A stretch of DNA of 64,000 bases from Mycobacterium dioxanotrophicus (lineage in GTDB: Bacteria; Actinomycetota; Actinomycetes; Mycobacteriales; Mycobacteriaceae): positions 248,001-312,000 of the forward strand of contig NZ_CP020809.1 in NCBI RefSeq assembly GCF_002157835.1, given 5' to 3'. The notes under the pieces were generated by a model. That model was not told the origin of the DNA, did not search any database, and was given only the letters and a program-made list of their open reading frames with translations. The first letter of the stretch is position 1. Each line of letters begins with the position of its first letter. Below, one piece after another: positions 51,732 through 60,230 of the stretch. The translations under genes and the position numbers were made by a program.

Positions 51732-52201
51732 ATGACCAAACTGGCACCATCGGCAAGCGGCATCGCCCGATTCGGTCGGGCAGCCTGGTTTTTCGGTAAT
51801 GCCTACGAGGCGGTCGTCGGCGTGCCTCAACTCATCGCCGGCGCCACTCACCGCCGCCCGGGGATCATCGGCACCGGCAGCCCCGCGCCCTATTACGCAC
51901 CCATCACGCCGGCAGCCATGGGTGGAACGTCGGTGGTGTTGCACCGAGGATGGCAGGGCGGTGCCGATCACCGGACCGTCGTCGCCGCGGGCGCGTCGCT
52001 GGCCGGCGCGCTCGGTTTGAGCACCTATCTCATCCGGGTATCAACATCCCGCTCCTCAAAGGAGAAATCGCCCCGGAGGTGCAAGCGCATCTCATCGCCC
52101 GCTGGCATCGGCTCAACGTGATGCGGCTGGGATTGCTGATCGTCACCGAGGTGCTGGTCCGACGGATCGAGCCCGTTGCAACTAGAAGGGAGAATTCATG
52201 A
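51732..52201 (+). pseudogene. Frameshifted small membrane protein (DUF1772-like)
   Basis: A gene begins at ATG 51732 (MTKLAPSASGIARFGRAAWFFGNAYEAVV) and reads coherently to LGLSTYLIR near 52037. In this frame the sequence then becomes Ser/Arg-rich and stops at 52121. The next frame continues the expected protein from GINIPLLKGEIAPEVQAHLIARWHRLN to MRLGLLIVTEVLVRR, ending at 52201 with an ATGA overlap to the flavin reductase. The joint sequence fits a DUF1772-like protein (about 155 residues; the NIPL and WHRLN motifs are typical). One base is missing at a GGG run (52036-52038). It is either a true pseudogene or a sequencing/assembly error at a homopolymer. Confidence 0.8.
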
Positions 52202-52746
52202 AGATCGGTATCGTCATCGGGTCGATCCGTGAGGGCCGTAACGGCAAGGCGGTCGGCGACTGGGTCGCCAAAGGCGCCGCGCAGCGCGCCGATGCGGAGT
52301 TCGAGGTTCTGGATCTCAAGGAGTTCGACGTCCCCTTGCTGACCTCGGGGACCGTACCCGCGACGGCGCAGAAGCAATACGATTCACCGAACGTCACGCG
52401 CTGGAGCCAGGCGATCGACACGTGTGACGGATTCATCTTCGTCACCCCGGAGTACAACCACGGGGTCCCGGGAGCACTCAAGAACGCCGTCGACAGCCTG
52501 GGCTCCGAGTGGTTCCACAAGACGATCGCGTTCGTGTCCTACGGCGCCGACGGCGGAGTCCGCGCCGTAGAGCACTGGCGCCAGATCGTCGCCAACTTTC
52601 AGATGCTCGATGTCCGCGCCCAGGTGGCACTGTCCCTATTCCAGGACTTCGGTGCCGACGGGTTCGCGCCGCTGGAGCGACGCGACAGCGAATTGGGCGT
52701 CCTGTTCGACCAACTGATTGCCTTGACCGGCAAGGTCATTGCGTGA
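52198..52746 (+). CDS. NAD(P)H-dependent FMN reductase
   Basis: A 182-residue flavodoxin-fold reductase of the ChrR/NADPH-dependent FMN reductase family. The FMN phosphate loop is GSIREGRNGKAVGDW (about residues 8-22) and the isoalloxazine-binding segment is TPEYNHGVPGALKNAVD (about 81-97). Such enzymes reduce quinones, azo dyes or chromate and supply reduced flavin. Its ATG overlaps the stop of the frameshifted gene upstream (ATGA), so translation may depend on that gene. Confidence 0.9.
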   Translation: MKIGIVIGSIREGRNGKAVGDWVAKGAAQRADAEFEVLDLKEFDVPLLTSGTVPATAQKQYDSPNVTRWSQAIDTCDGFIFVTPEYNHGVPGALKNAVDSLGSEWFHKTIAFVSYGADGGVRAVEHWRQIVANFQMLDVRAQVALSLFQDFGADGFAPLERRDSELGVLFDQLIALTGKVIA

Positions 52747-52757
52747 GCTGACCGCCC

Positions 52758-53501
52758 TCACCCGGGGGTACAGATGACGGCCAGCGCGTCGTTGACCGCG
52801 TCGACGCCGTGGGGACCGATCCGCTCGGCGAGGCGACCGCGCAACTCATCTCGTGCCGCCGCGGGCAGCGTCAGATGGTTGGAATAGGTGAACACCAGAT
52901 TGAGCCAATCCTCGGTGGTGTAGTGCAACTGCTCGACCACGTTGCGGTTGTCCACCGTGAAGCCACCGTCTTCGATGAGTGCGGTCACCTCGGCCAACCG
53001 GGTGGCGTCGACGATCGAGCTGCGCTCGTCACCGAGATAGTCGGAGTAGATGTCGTCGAGGTCGGCCCACGTCGGCGCCTTCGGCACGATCCGGTTCGAC
53101 AACAACGCCAGCCGCCCACCGGGATTGAGGATGCCCCGCACCTTGGCCAGTGCGGGTCGCGGCTGGACCCAGTGAAACGACTGGGCGAACACCACCAGAT
53201 CGAACGTTCGGGAGCCGGGCTGCCAGTCCTCGAACGTCGCGATCTCAACAGTGACCCCCTTGCCCGCGGCGACGCCGGCCATCCGGGAGTCGGGTTCCAC
53301 CGCGAGAACTGTTGCGCCGGCACGGATCAACTGCACCGACGCGATCCCGGTGCCCGCCCCGACATCCAGCGTCGCGAGCCCCGCAGCGGTGATCAGATCA
53401 GCGATCAGCGCCCGCGGATAACGTGGCCGGTACCGGTCATAGTCGTCGGACGCCGCGCCGAAAGATTCGGCCCGCCTGCGGTCAGCGTGGAGTTCTTCCA
53501 T
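52758..53501 (-). CDS. Class I SAM-dependent methyltransferase
   Basis: A 247-residue methyltransferase. The SAM site is LDVGAGTGIASVQLIRAGA (about residues 46-64), followed by VLAVEPDSRM and FDLVVFAQSFHWVQP, the last being typical of the UbiE/Trans-aconitate-like group with a FHW motif. The ATG at 53501 is used; a longer frame reaches 53567. The gene stands alone on its strand, convergent with the flavin reductase. Substrate unknown. Confidence 0.88.
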   Translation of the reverse strand: MEELHADRRRAESFGAASDDYDRYRPRYPRALIADLITAAGLATLDVGAGTGIASVQLIRAGATVLAVEPDSRMAGVAAGKGVTVEIATFEDWQPGSRTFDLVVFAQSFHWVQPRPALAKVRGILNPGGRLALLSNRIVPKAPTWADLDDIYSDYLGDERSSIVDATRLAEVTALIEDGGFTVDNRNVVEQLHYTTEDWLNLVFTYSNHLTLPAAARDELRGRLAERIGPHGVDAVNDALAVICTPG

Positions 53502-53594
53502 GTCCTCACTGTAAGAGGCCGACACCGGCTGGGATCGGGCCGCGGCGGGTGCGAGGCCGACATGCACTGCGTACCAGCTGAATTCGGTCCGAGG

Positions 53595-54203
53595 TCACTC
53601 GGCATCCTCCGCTCGGTCGGCGATGGTGAGCCGGTCCCTCGGTGGTATCTGGCCGACCCATCTTCCGGCATGCGGCATGTCGAGGCCGAACTGATCGAGC
53701 ACCCGCGCCACGATGTAATCCACGACGTCGTCGATGGTCCGGGGGTTGTTGTAGAAGGCGGGCACGGGCGGAAAGATGGTGGCGCCCATGCGCGTCAGCT
53801 CCAGCATGTTCTCCAGGTGTACCGCCGACAGGGGCGCTTCCCGCGCGATCAGAACCAGCCGGCGACGCTCTTTGAGCGTGACGTCCCCGGCGCGTCCGAG
53901 GAGCCCGTCGCCGTAGCCGGTGCGCAGCGCCGCGAGGGTCTTCATGCTGCAGGGGGCGACGACCATGCCGTCGACCCGATAGGACCCGCTGGCAATGGCT
54001 GCGCCCTGATCGTCGGGCTTGTAGACCGTGTCGGCCATCGCCTCGACCGCCTTGACCGTCAGGCCGGTTTCCTGGGCGAGGGTGGTGCGGGCCCACCTGC
54101 TGATCACGAGGTGGGTTTCGACCTGCAGTTCGCGCAGCGCCTTGAGGAGCCGGACGCCGATCGGTGCCCCGGTCGCCCCGGTCATAGCGACGACGAGTTT
54201 CAC
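53595..54203 (-). CDS. UbiX/Pad1-family flavin prenyltransferase-like protein
   Basis: A 202-residue flavoprotein of the UbiX family. Features are the N-terminal MTGATGAPIGVRLLKAL, the Cys-containing MVVAPCSMKTLAALRTG loop, RRRLVLIAREAPLSAVHLENMLELTRMGATIFPPVPAFY and a C-terminal LDQFGLD. UbiX makes the prenylated FMN cofactor of UbiD decarboxylases. No UbiD gene is seen within the window, so the partner decarboxylase must be elsewhere. AGG-containing upstream bases precede the ATG at 54203. Confidence 0.9.
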   Translation of the reverse strand: MKLVVAMTGATGAPIGVRLLKALRELQVETHLVISRWARTTLAQETGLTVKAVEAMADTVYKPDDQGAAIASGSYRVDGMVVAPCSMKTLAALRTGYGDGLLGRAGDVTLKERRRLVLIAREAPLSAVHLENMLELTRMGATIFPPVPAFYNNPRTIDDVVDYIVARVLDQFGLDMPHAGRWVGQIPPRDRLTIADRAEDAE

Positions 54204-54314
54204 CGTCCGCGTACCTCCCGAAGCAGGGCTGTTTTGTCACACGTATCCGCCGGAGGCGAACGTCGTGCCCATGTTTCCAGATGGATTGCCGATCTGGCGG
54301 GATCGCGGTGGCGG

Positions 54315-55568
54315 TTACCGCGTCGTGTTCAGGCGCGAGAGCGCGGCGATGGTGAGGGCCTCGACTCCCGTGGACAGCGTGGGCTCGAGGACGGGTGCGA
54401 ACAACGGGGAGTGGTTGGTCGGTACCGGCCGCCCGGTGCGTGCCGACTCGTCGTAGGTCTCCTGCGGATAGCCGCCCCAGAACCAGAACGCCGTCGGCGC
54501 GCCCGCGGCGGTGCCGAAGTGGCCGACATCCTCGCTTCCGGCCAACGGCTGGGGATTCTCGATGACCCGCTCGGCGCCGAAGTGGTCTCGGAACACCGCG
54601 GCTAGCTGCTGCATGACGGGGTCGTCGACGACCGTCACGGGGAAGCTGTGCGTGGTGGTCACGGCGGGCTCCTTGGTGGCTCCGGACGCGGTCGCCTCGG
54701 CCTGGGCGATGCGGCTGATGGAGGCCAGAGTCTTGCTGCGCACGTTTTCGTCGAAGGTGCGGACGTTGATCCCGAGTTCGGCGTCATCGGGAATGATGTT
54801 GTCTTTCGCGCCGGCGTGCAGGTAGCCGACCGTGACGACGGCCGGGTCGAACGGCGAGAGCTCCCGCGACACGATCGTCTGTAGCCGCTGCACGACGTTG
54901 GCGGCCATCACCACGGGATCGACGGTCGATTCGGGTTGGGAGCCGTGCCCGCCATGGCCGAACAGCTGCAGCTTGAGAGAGTCGGCAGCGGCCATGGCCA
55001 CCCCGGTCTTATAGGCGATGAACCCCGCCGGGATCGGCCCGACGTGCTGGCCGAGGACGACATCGGGGGTGGGGAAGCGGTCCAGGATGCCGTCGGCGAT
55101 CATCGCCGACGCTCCGCCGCCGATCTCCTCGGCGGGCTGGAACACCGCGACCACGGTGCCTGACCAGTGCTTCTTGGTCTCGGTCAGCAACTGCAGCGTG
55201 CCGACCAGCGCGGTGGTGTGCATATCGTGCCCGCACGCGTGCATGACCGGGACGTCCTTGCCGTCCGGGTTGGTCGCCCGGGCCGTGCTCGCGTACGGCA
55301 GGCCCGTCTGTTCCTGCACCGGCAGGGCATCGAAATCCGCGCGCAGCCAGACGACCGGGCCGGGACCGTTGCGCAGGACGGCCACGACACCGGTGCCGCC
55401 GACGCCTGCGGTCACCTCGAGGCCGAGTGGGGCGATCGCCTGCTGAACCTTCTGCGCCGTGCGGTGCTCCTGGAAGGACAGCTCTGGGTGCGCATGCAAG
55501 TCGCGATAGAAATCGGCGAGCCCCGCGCCCAGCCGGTCGGCCCAGTCCTTCGGCAAATCGATCGTCAT
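54315..55568 (-). CDS. M20-family N-acyl amino acid amidohydrolase
   Basis: A 417-residue M20D amidohydrolase of the hippurate/IAA-amino acid hydrolase type. It has LHAHPELSFQE, LRADFDALPVQEQTGLPYAS, MHACGHDMHTTALVG (metal His/Asp/Cys), FQPAEEIGGGASAMIADG (catalytic Glu) and a C-terminal GSEDVGHFG segment with the last ligand site. It cleaves amide bonds of N-acyl amino acids. Stands alone, 111 nt downstream of no related gene. Different subgroup from the M20 protein of the aspartase operon. Confidence 0.9.
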   Translation of the reverse strand: MTIDLPKDWADRLGAGLADFYRDLHAHPELSFQEHRTAQKVQQAIAPLGLEVTAGVGGTGVVAVLRNGPGPVVWLRADFDALPVQEQTGLPYASTARATNPDGKDVPVMHACGHDMHTTALVGTLQLLTETKKHWSGTVVAVFQPAEEIGGGASAMIADGILDRFPTPDVVLGQHVGPIPAGFIAYKTGVAMAAADSLKLQLFGHGGHGSQPESTVDPVVMAANVVQRLQTIVSRELSPFDPAVVTVGYLHAGAKDNIIPDDAELGINVRTFDENVRSKTLASISRIAQAEATASGATKEPAVTTTHSFPVTVVDDPVMQQLAAVFRDHFGAERVIENPQPLAGSEDVGHFGTAAGAPTAFWFWGGYPQETYDESARTGRPVPTNHSPLFAPVLEPTLSTGVEALTIAALSRLNTTR

Positions 55569-55673
55569 GTCGTCCCTCCCGGTCGGTGCCGGATCATCGT
55601 AGGCCCCAAGCTGTGCGCCGATAGCGTGAATCGAGCCAATCAGCTACCGAAAAGCCGTGCAGAGTAACCAGTT

Positions 55674-55784
55674 TCAGTGTGTCGCTACGCCGATGATCTG
55701 CCAGATCATGTCGAGCACCTGGCTGCGCCGGTCGACGGGCCGCGGTTGGCCCGCGTCGATGAGGGCACAGCGGGAAACCTTCAT
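55674..55784 (-). CDS. Possible 36-residue open frame after the Ddn-like gene
   Basis: A short frame MKVSRCALIDAG...MIWQIIGVATH lies 13 nt downstream of the Ddn-like stop on the same strand. It lacks a well-placed ribosome site and any recognisable domain. The rest of the 55569-55797 interval shows nothing else. Confidence 0.2.
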   Translation of the reverse strand: MKVSRCALIDAGQPRPVDRRSQVLDMIWQIIGVATH

Positions 55785-55797
55785 GGGCACGATCGGT

Positions 55798-56238
55798 TCA
55801 GTCCTTCACGTCGCAGATCACGACGGGAATGTCACGAGTCGTCCGCTTCTGATAGTTCGCGTAGCCCTTGTACGACGCGACGATGTTGGGCCACAGCTCG
55901 GCCTTCTCGTCGGGACTGGCGGTGCGGGCGTGCACCTTCAGACGCTGCCCGTCGAGCACCAACTCGGCGTCGGGGTGCGCCTGCAGGTTCCGATACCAGT
56001 CAGGGTCGCGGTCGTCACCGCCCTTCGACGCCACGAGTATCACGCGTTTGGTGTCGTGCACGGGCGTTGTCAGGTAGCAGGACCGGGGCTGGCCGGACTT
56101 GCGCCCGACGGTGTGGAGCTCGACCAGCGGCATGCCAAAAGGTTGGGCCAGCAACCGTTTCCCGCTGACCGTGAGGACGAACCGGTGGGCGAGATTCATC
56201 AGCTTGGCGCCGCTGTCCTTGAGCGTATTGGTGTTCAT
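55798..56238 (-). CDS. Ddn-type F420-dependent nitroreductase family protein
   Basis: A 146-residue protein of the deazaflavin (F420)-dependent nitroreductase/quinone reductase family typified by M. tuberculosis Ddn. Motifs include LVELHTVGRKSGQPRSCYLTTP, VASKGGDDRDPDWYRNLQAHPDAEL and TTRDIPVVICDV. Such proteins reduce quinones and activate nitroimidazole prodrugs with F420H2; the gene family is greatly expanded in mycobacteria. The ATG at 56238 has no strong ribosome site visible. Confidence 0.88.
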   Translation of the reverse strand: MNTNTLKDSGAKLMNLAHRFVLTVSGKRLLAQPFGMPLVELHTVGRKSGQPRSCYLTTPVHDTKRVILVASKGGDDRDPDWYRNLQAHPDAELVLDGQRLKVHARTASPDEKAELWPNIVASYKGYANYQKRTTRDIPVVICDVKD

Positions 56239-56451
56239 CGCGTGTTCTCATTCTGATGTAGGGCGTCCGAAGCCGTCTGAACCGAGCCTAGGTGTTGCGC
56301 CGTGCGGACGCGTGCCTTATCGACGTCTCGCGCGTCGTTCAGCTCGCATACAGCGAATTACCAGGTATCACAGGCTATTTCGATAACCGACCGGATGCCC
56401 GGCGTGCGCGTACGGTCACATCGGGGGGCTTCGTGCAGATGGGAGATGGCG

Positions 56452-56745
56452 ATGGAACATCGTCACCAGAATCGTCGCCGTGTGATCGTCGCCGGCGGCG
56501 GTGTGCTTGTGGTGTTGGGCATGTTCACCGCGGCGTGCGGCGGGAAACAAGCGCCCTCCGGTCCCACGACGACGACAACCACGACGACCACGACCACGAC
56601 GACCACGCCTGCGCCGCTACCCACGGGAGCCCCCGCATCACCGACCGAGAAGAGCATCACCCCCGGCGGCGGCAACCTGTTCACCCCGACGGTGCTGGCG
56701 CCCCCGGCGCCGACCGAACCGCCCGGTGTGCACCGCAATCACTGA
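56452..56745 (+). CDS. Small lipoprotein with a 14-residue threonine run
   Basis: A 97-residue predicted lipoprotein. After the N-terminal basic stretch and hydrophobic segment (VIVAGGGVLVVLGMFTAAC), the lipobox Cys is near residue 27. The mature part begins CGGKQAPSGP and contains fourteen consecutive Thr encoded mostly by ACG/ACC codons (a trinucleotide-repeat-like tract near 56567-56608), then a Pro-rich tail. GGGAG is 6 nt upstream of the ATG at 56452. Poly-Thr/Pro stretches in mycobacterial envelope proteins are often O-mannosylated. No functional domain is visible. Confidence 0.75.
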   Translation: MEHRHQNRRRVIVAGGGVLVVLGMFTAACGGKQAPSGPTTTTTTTTTTTTTTPAPLPTGAPASPTEKSITPGGGNLFTPTVLAPPAPTEPPGVHRNH

Positions 56746-56755
56746 ATCGCCTGCG

Positions 56756-57496
56756 TCAGCCGGCCATGGTGAGGCCGCCGCTGACGCTGAGTACCTGGCC
56801 GGTGATGTAGTTCGAGTGGTCGGACGCGAAGAACAGCACGGCGTCGGCGATCTCCGCCGGGGTCGCCAAGCGTCGGAACGGGATGGCGCGGATCAGGCCG
56901 TCACGGACCTTCTCCGGCAGTGACGCGAACAGTGGTGTGTCGGTCGGACCGGGGCACACACAGTTGACGTTGATGTGGTGTCGCGCCATCTCGCGGGCCA
57001 GGGACTTGGTGAAAGCGATGAGCCCACCTTTGGTCCCGGCGTAGACGGTCTCGCCCAGGGACCCCACGCGCCCGGCGTCACTGGCGATGTTGACGATTTT
57101 GGCTGTCGCGTCCGCTGCGAGGATCGGTTCGAGAAATGCCCGGGTGAGCCGCACCGGGCCGAGGAAATTCACTGCGACGAGCGATTCCCAGAGGGCATCG
57201 TCGTTGGACATGAAGGGTTCGACGCGGTCGAAGCCTGCGGCGTTGACGATGACCTGCGGGATGCCGTGCGTCGCCACGACGGTGTCCCGCAGGGCAGTGA
57301 TGGCGGCCGCGTCGGCGAGATCGACCACATGGGCCGTGGCCGTTGTGCCGATGGTGGCGACCGTGTCGGACAGGCCCTGTGGATCACGGTCGACGGCGAC
57401 GACCGTCGCGCCTGCGGCGCTGAGCCCGACGGCGATGGCCCGGCCGATTCCCGAAGCCGCCCCCGTCACGACCGCGGTCTTGTCGTCGAGTCGCAT
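56756..57496 (-). CDS. Short-chain dehydrogenase (BadH-like)
   Basis: A 246-residue classical SDR with TGAASGIG (about residue 11), VNAAG (about 87), catalytic Ser in NIASDAG, and YAGTK (about 154-158), ending with ITGQVLSVSGGLTMAG. It resembles 3-hydroxyacyl- and 2-hydroxycyclohexanecarboxyl-CoA dehydrogenases. It is divergent from an enoyl-CoA hydratase-like gene and near an LLM monooxygenase and a TetR gene, so a CoA-thioester degradation step is likely. Confidence 0.87.
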   Translation of the reverse strand: MRLDDKTAVVTGAASGIGRAIAVGLSAAGATVVAVDRDPQGLSDTVATIGTTATAHVVDLADAAAITALRDTVVATHGIPQVIVNAAGFDRVEPFMSNDDALWESLVAVNFLGPVRLTRAFLEPILAADATAKIVNIASDAGRVGSLGETVYAGTKGGLIAFTKSLAREMARHHINVNCVCPGPTDTPLFASLPEKVRDGLIRAIPFRRLATPAEIADAVLFFASDHSNYITGQVLSVSGGLTMAG

Positions 57497-57564
57497 GGTT
57501 GCCTCCTGTGGCCTGCGGGTGCTGCCCGAAGACCACTATCGGACGCCGACCGGAGAAAAGTCAA

Positions 57565-57609
57565 CCGCTCGGTCGAATATTGACCTAATGGGTCGAACTG
57601 TCCTAGCTT
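57565..57609 (+). promoter_or_regulatory. Promoter/operator region of the crotonase gene
   Basis: CCGCTCGGTCG (57565-57575) includes an ACCG-CT-CGGT palindrome when the preceding A is counted. Two direct copies of GGTCGAA (57571-57577 and 57591-57597) flank TTGACC (57580-57585). TTGACC is followed 18 nt later by TAGCTT, a plausible -35/-10 pair for the plus-strand gene. The 11-mer CCGCTCGGTCG recurs inverted at 60191-60201 upstream of the TetR gene. Confidence 0.5.
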
Positions 57610-57653
57610 TGGGTGAGTCAGGATGCGTCGACCCCACATGAGACGGAGAAGAC

Positions 57654-58454
57654 ATGAACCTCAACGACTACCGGCAACTGACACTGAGCCGGCGGGACAA
57701 CGGGGTCTTGCTCATCACCATCGACCGGCCGGAGAAATACAACGCGGCCGATGAGGAGATGCACGCCGAACTGGCCGCCATCTGGCGCGACGTCTCCAGT
57801 GACAAGGAGACCCGCGTCGCTGTGATCACCGGTGCAGGCAGGGCTTTCAGCGCGGGCGGTGACCTGGCCATGGTGGAGCGGATGGCCGGTGACTACGACC
57901 GGGTTTCGCACATGCTCGGCGAGATGAGCGACCTGGTCTACAACATGATCAACTGCGACAAGCCGATCGTCTCGGCCATCAACGGCGTGGCGGTCGGCGC
58001 CGGCGCGGTAGCGGCGTTGCTCGCCGATATCGCCATCGTCGCCGAGGACGCCCGCATCGGCGACGGGCATGTCAAACTCGGTGTCGCCGCCGGCGACCAC
58101 GCGGCCATCATCTGGCCTCTGCTGGCCGGGATGGCCAAGGCCAAGTACTACTTGATGACGGGTGAGATGATCACCGGCGTCGACGCCGAACGCATCGGCC
58201 TGGTCGCCAAAGCCCTTCCCCGAGAACAGGTTCTGGATGAGGCTTTAAGGATCGCGGACGGACTCGCGGCGGGCGCCCAGCAAGCCATCCGGCTGACCAA
58301 GCGGTCGCTGAACAACTGGCTGCGGCAAGCCGGTCCGGTCTTCGATCAATCGGCGGCCTACGAGATGCTCACCTTCCTCGGACCCGACGTGGTCGAGGGA
58401 TACACAGCGCTGCGGGAGAAGCGGGCTCCCCGGTTCCCCTCCGCCGAGTCCTGA
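57654..58454 (+). CDS. Crotonase-superfamily enoyl-CoA hydratase/isomerase-like protein
   Basis: A 266-residue crotonase-fold protein. The oxyanion-hole segments are [14 protein letters not shown] (about residue 62) and [20 protein letters not shown] (about 107-126). The two catalytic Glu of classical hydratases are not at the expected places by hand alignment: the first is Val in [11 protein letters not shown] and the second is His in GDGHVKLG. It may therefore catalyse isomerization or another reaction on an acyl-CoA. GGAGAAG lies upstream of the ATG. It is followed after 24 nt by the LLM gene and divergent from the SDR. Confidence 0.86.
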   Translation: MNLNDYRQLTLSRRDNGVLLITIDRPEKYNAADEEMHAELAAIWRDVSSDKETRVAVITGAGRAFSAGGDLAMVERMAGDYDRVSHMLGEMSDLVYNMINCDKPIVSAINGVAVGAGAVAALLADIAIVAEDARIGDGHVKLGVAAGDHAAIIWPLLAGMAKAKYYLMTGEMITGVDAERIGLVAKALPREQVLDEALRIADGLAAGAQQAIRLTKRSLNNWLRQAGPVFDQSAAYEMLTFLGPDVVEGYTALREKRAPRFPSAES

Positions 58455-58478
58455 GTCAGAGCGCCGAGGAGGTAAGCC

Positions 58479-59486
58479 ATGCAGATCGGTCTCGTCGTGA
58501 TGGACGAAAACCCAGCCGACGCACTGAAAGTCGTGAAAGCCGCAGATCGCGCCGGCGTGCATTCACTGTGGACGATCGACTACTACAACCGCAGCAGCCT
58601 CGCCCGCGCGTCGGCGTTCGCGGCCGCGACCGAGAACGCGATCGTCGGAACCAGCGTCACCCCGTTGTTCGCCCGGTCGCCGTTGGCGCTGGCCTCGGCG
58701 GCCGCCGATATCCAGGCGATCGCCGACGGCCGGTTCGTGCTCGGCGTGGGCAGCAGCACCCGCCGGATGAACCAGGACTGGTACGGCGCCGCCCTGCAGC
58801 ATCCTGCCCCGCAGGTCCGGGACCGCATCGAGCTGGTGCGCAGCCTGATCGCGCACCGCAGCGGGCCGTTCCGGTATGCCGGCCGGTTCGATGCCGTCAC
58901 CATGGCGCACTACGACCGGCCCGAACTGCCCGACAGCGTGCCGATCCTGGCGGCCGCGGTCGGCGAACACATGATCCGCGCCGTCGGACGAAGCGCAGAT
59001 GGCTTCGTCGGGCACACCATCGCCTCGGCCGACAATCTGCGTGACGGGGCACTGCCCCTGTTGGCGGCGGCCGCTGCGGAGGCCGGGCGCAGTTCGGCAG
59101 ACTTGCGAATCACCACCCAGATCGTCGCGGCGGCGAGCTCCGACCGGGCGTCGGCCCGCCGTGACGCCGCGGCCCAGGTCGGCTTCTACTCCACGCCGAA
59201 GGGCTACGACGCGCTCTTCCCTGGCGGGCAGCACCAGGCCGAACGTGTCGCCAGCCGGGAATCCCTGGCCCGCAACGACATCGACGGCATCGTCGCGGCC
59301 GGCCAGGCGATGGTCGACGACCGCGCGGTGTACGGGAGCCCCGAGGACATCGTCGACCAGTTGCGCCGTTATGCCGATGTCGTCGACTGGGCGCTGCTCT
59401 ATCCGCCCCACTTCGGTGTCGAGTCGCAACGGATCCACGCCAACGAGCATCTACTCATCGAGATCGCCGCCGCGGCACGGGTTTAG
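58479..59486 (+). CDS. LLM-class F420-dependent oxidoreductase
   Basis: A 335-residue luciferase-like TIM-barrel flavin/F420 enzyme. The family segments are MQIGLVVMDENPADALKVVKAADRAGVHSLWTID, IVGTSVTPLFARSPLALASAAADIQAIADGRFVLGVGSS and GSPEDIVDQLRRYADVVDWALLYPP. GAGGAGGTAAG precedes the ATG (very good ribosome site). In mycobacteria many LLM proteins use F420. In this cluster it could oxidize an alcohol or a ketone in a lipid or alicyclic acid pathway. Confidence 0.88.
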   Translation: MQIGLVVMDENPADALKVVKAADRAGVHSLWTIDYYNRSSLARASAFAAATENAIVGTSVTPLFARSPLALASAAADIQAIADGRFVLGVGSSTRRMNQDWYGAALQHPAPQVRDRIELVRSLIAHRSGPFRYAGRFDAVTMAHYDRPELPDSVPILAAAVGEHMIRAVGRSADGFVGHTIASADNLRDGALPLLAAAAAEAGRSSADLRITTQIVAAASSDRASARRDAAAQVGFYSTPKGYDALFPGGQHQAERVASRESLARNDIDGIVAAGQAMVDDRAVYGSPEDIVDQLRRYADVVDWALLYPPHFGVESQRIHANEHLLIEIAAAARV

Positions 59487-59495
59487 GTCGCCACC

Positions 59496-60158
59496 TCAGT
59501 CGAAGATGCGCAACGCGCGGTCCACGATCGCCGCGCGCAACTCGGCCCGATCATCCTCGTGGGTTCCCGGCCGTATCCAGACCGAGGACTGGTTGAGGAT
59601 CCCGTGCAAACATTGCAACGCGACATTGACATTGGGACAGGTGAATTCGCCGCTCGCGATGCCCTGCGCGGCGACCTTGCGGAACACCGCGTCGTGCCTG
59701 CGGCGCATGTCCTTCATCGGTTCCTCGAAAACCTTTGGCCAGCTGCGTGGCCACGAGAACACCGTTGCCACCTCGGGAGCGGTTTCGGTGAGGATGAGGA
59801 TCTGCTCATCGATGAGCGCTGCGAGGTGGTCCCGCGCAGGCACGTCACCGAGAGCCTCTTCGCGTGCGGCCAGGCGCTGGAGAACTTCCTGCGTGAGCGA
59901 CTCCAGGGCCGCGGCGACGAGCTCATCCTTCGACGAGAAATAGTGGTACAGCGTCGCTTTGGCGATGTCGGTCTGCTCCGCAACCCCTTCCAGGCTCATC
60001 CCCTGATAACCGGACTCCGTCAGGATCCGGGTGGCGGTCCTGACGATCTCGGCCTTACGGCGGTCGCGACGCCGGGCCACGCGGCTGGACCCCGTCACTG
60101 GCTCAGCGCCCATACGGCCATCGCTCCCTCGGCACTCCGCGTGGTTGGTCGACGCCAT
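59496..60158 (-). CDS. TetR-family regulator
   Basis: A 220-residue TetR regulator. The helix-turn-helix is at about residues 50-80 (GMSLEGVAEQTDIAKATLYHYFSSKDELV), the ligand domain follows, with FSWPRSWPKVFEEPMKDMRRRHDAVFR typical of TetR proteins next to fatty-acyl genes. The N-terminal 30 residues are low-complexity; translation may start at the in-frame ATG at 60113. It is convergent with the LLM gene and likely controls the crotonase/SDR pair, because an 11-bp element in its own upstream region recurs in their divergent promoter. Confidence 0.87.
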   Translation of the reverse strand: MASTNHAECRGSDGRMGAEPVTGSSRVARRRDRRKAEIVRTATRILTESGYQGMSLEGVAEQTDIAKATLYHYFSSKDELVAAALESLTQEVLQRLAAREEALGDVPARDHLAALIDEQILILTETAPEVATVFSWPRSWPKVFEEPMKDMRRRHDAVFRKVAAQGIASGEFTCPNVNVALQCLHGILNQSSVWIRPGTHEDDRAELRAAIVDRALRIFD

Positions 60159-60190
60159 CCTAGCGAAAGTGCCCCGCCTGTTCGGTAAAC

Positions 60191-60201
60191 CGACCGAGCG
60201 G
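60191..60201 (-). promoter_or_regulatory. Candidate TetR site upstream of its own gene
   Basis: CGACCGAGCGG is the exact inverse of the 11-mer at 57565-57575. It is 33-43 nt upstream of the TetR start at 60158. It lies in the short interval between the cutinase gene end and the TetR gene. Confidence 0.5.
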
Positions 60202-60230
60202 CCGAACAGCCGACCCGAATCCCGAGAGGG

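Noticed and set aside
55569..55797. A tRNA or small RNA in the interval next to the Ddn-like gene
   Set aside because: No cloverleaf pattern or promoter-terminator pair could be found by eye.
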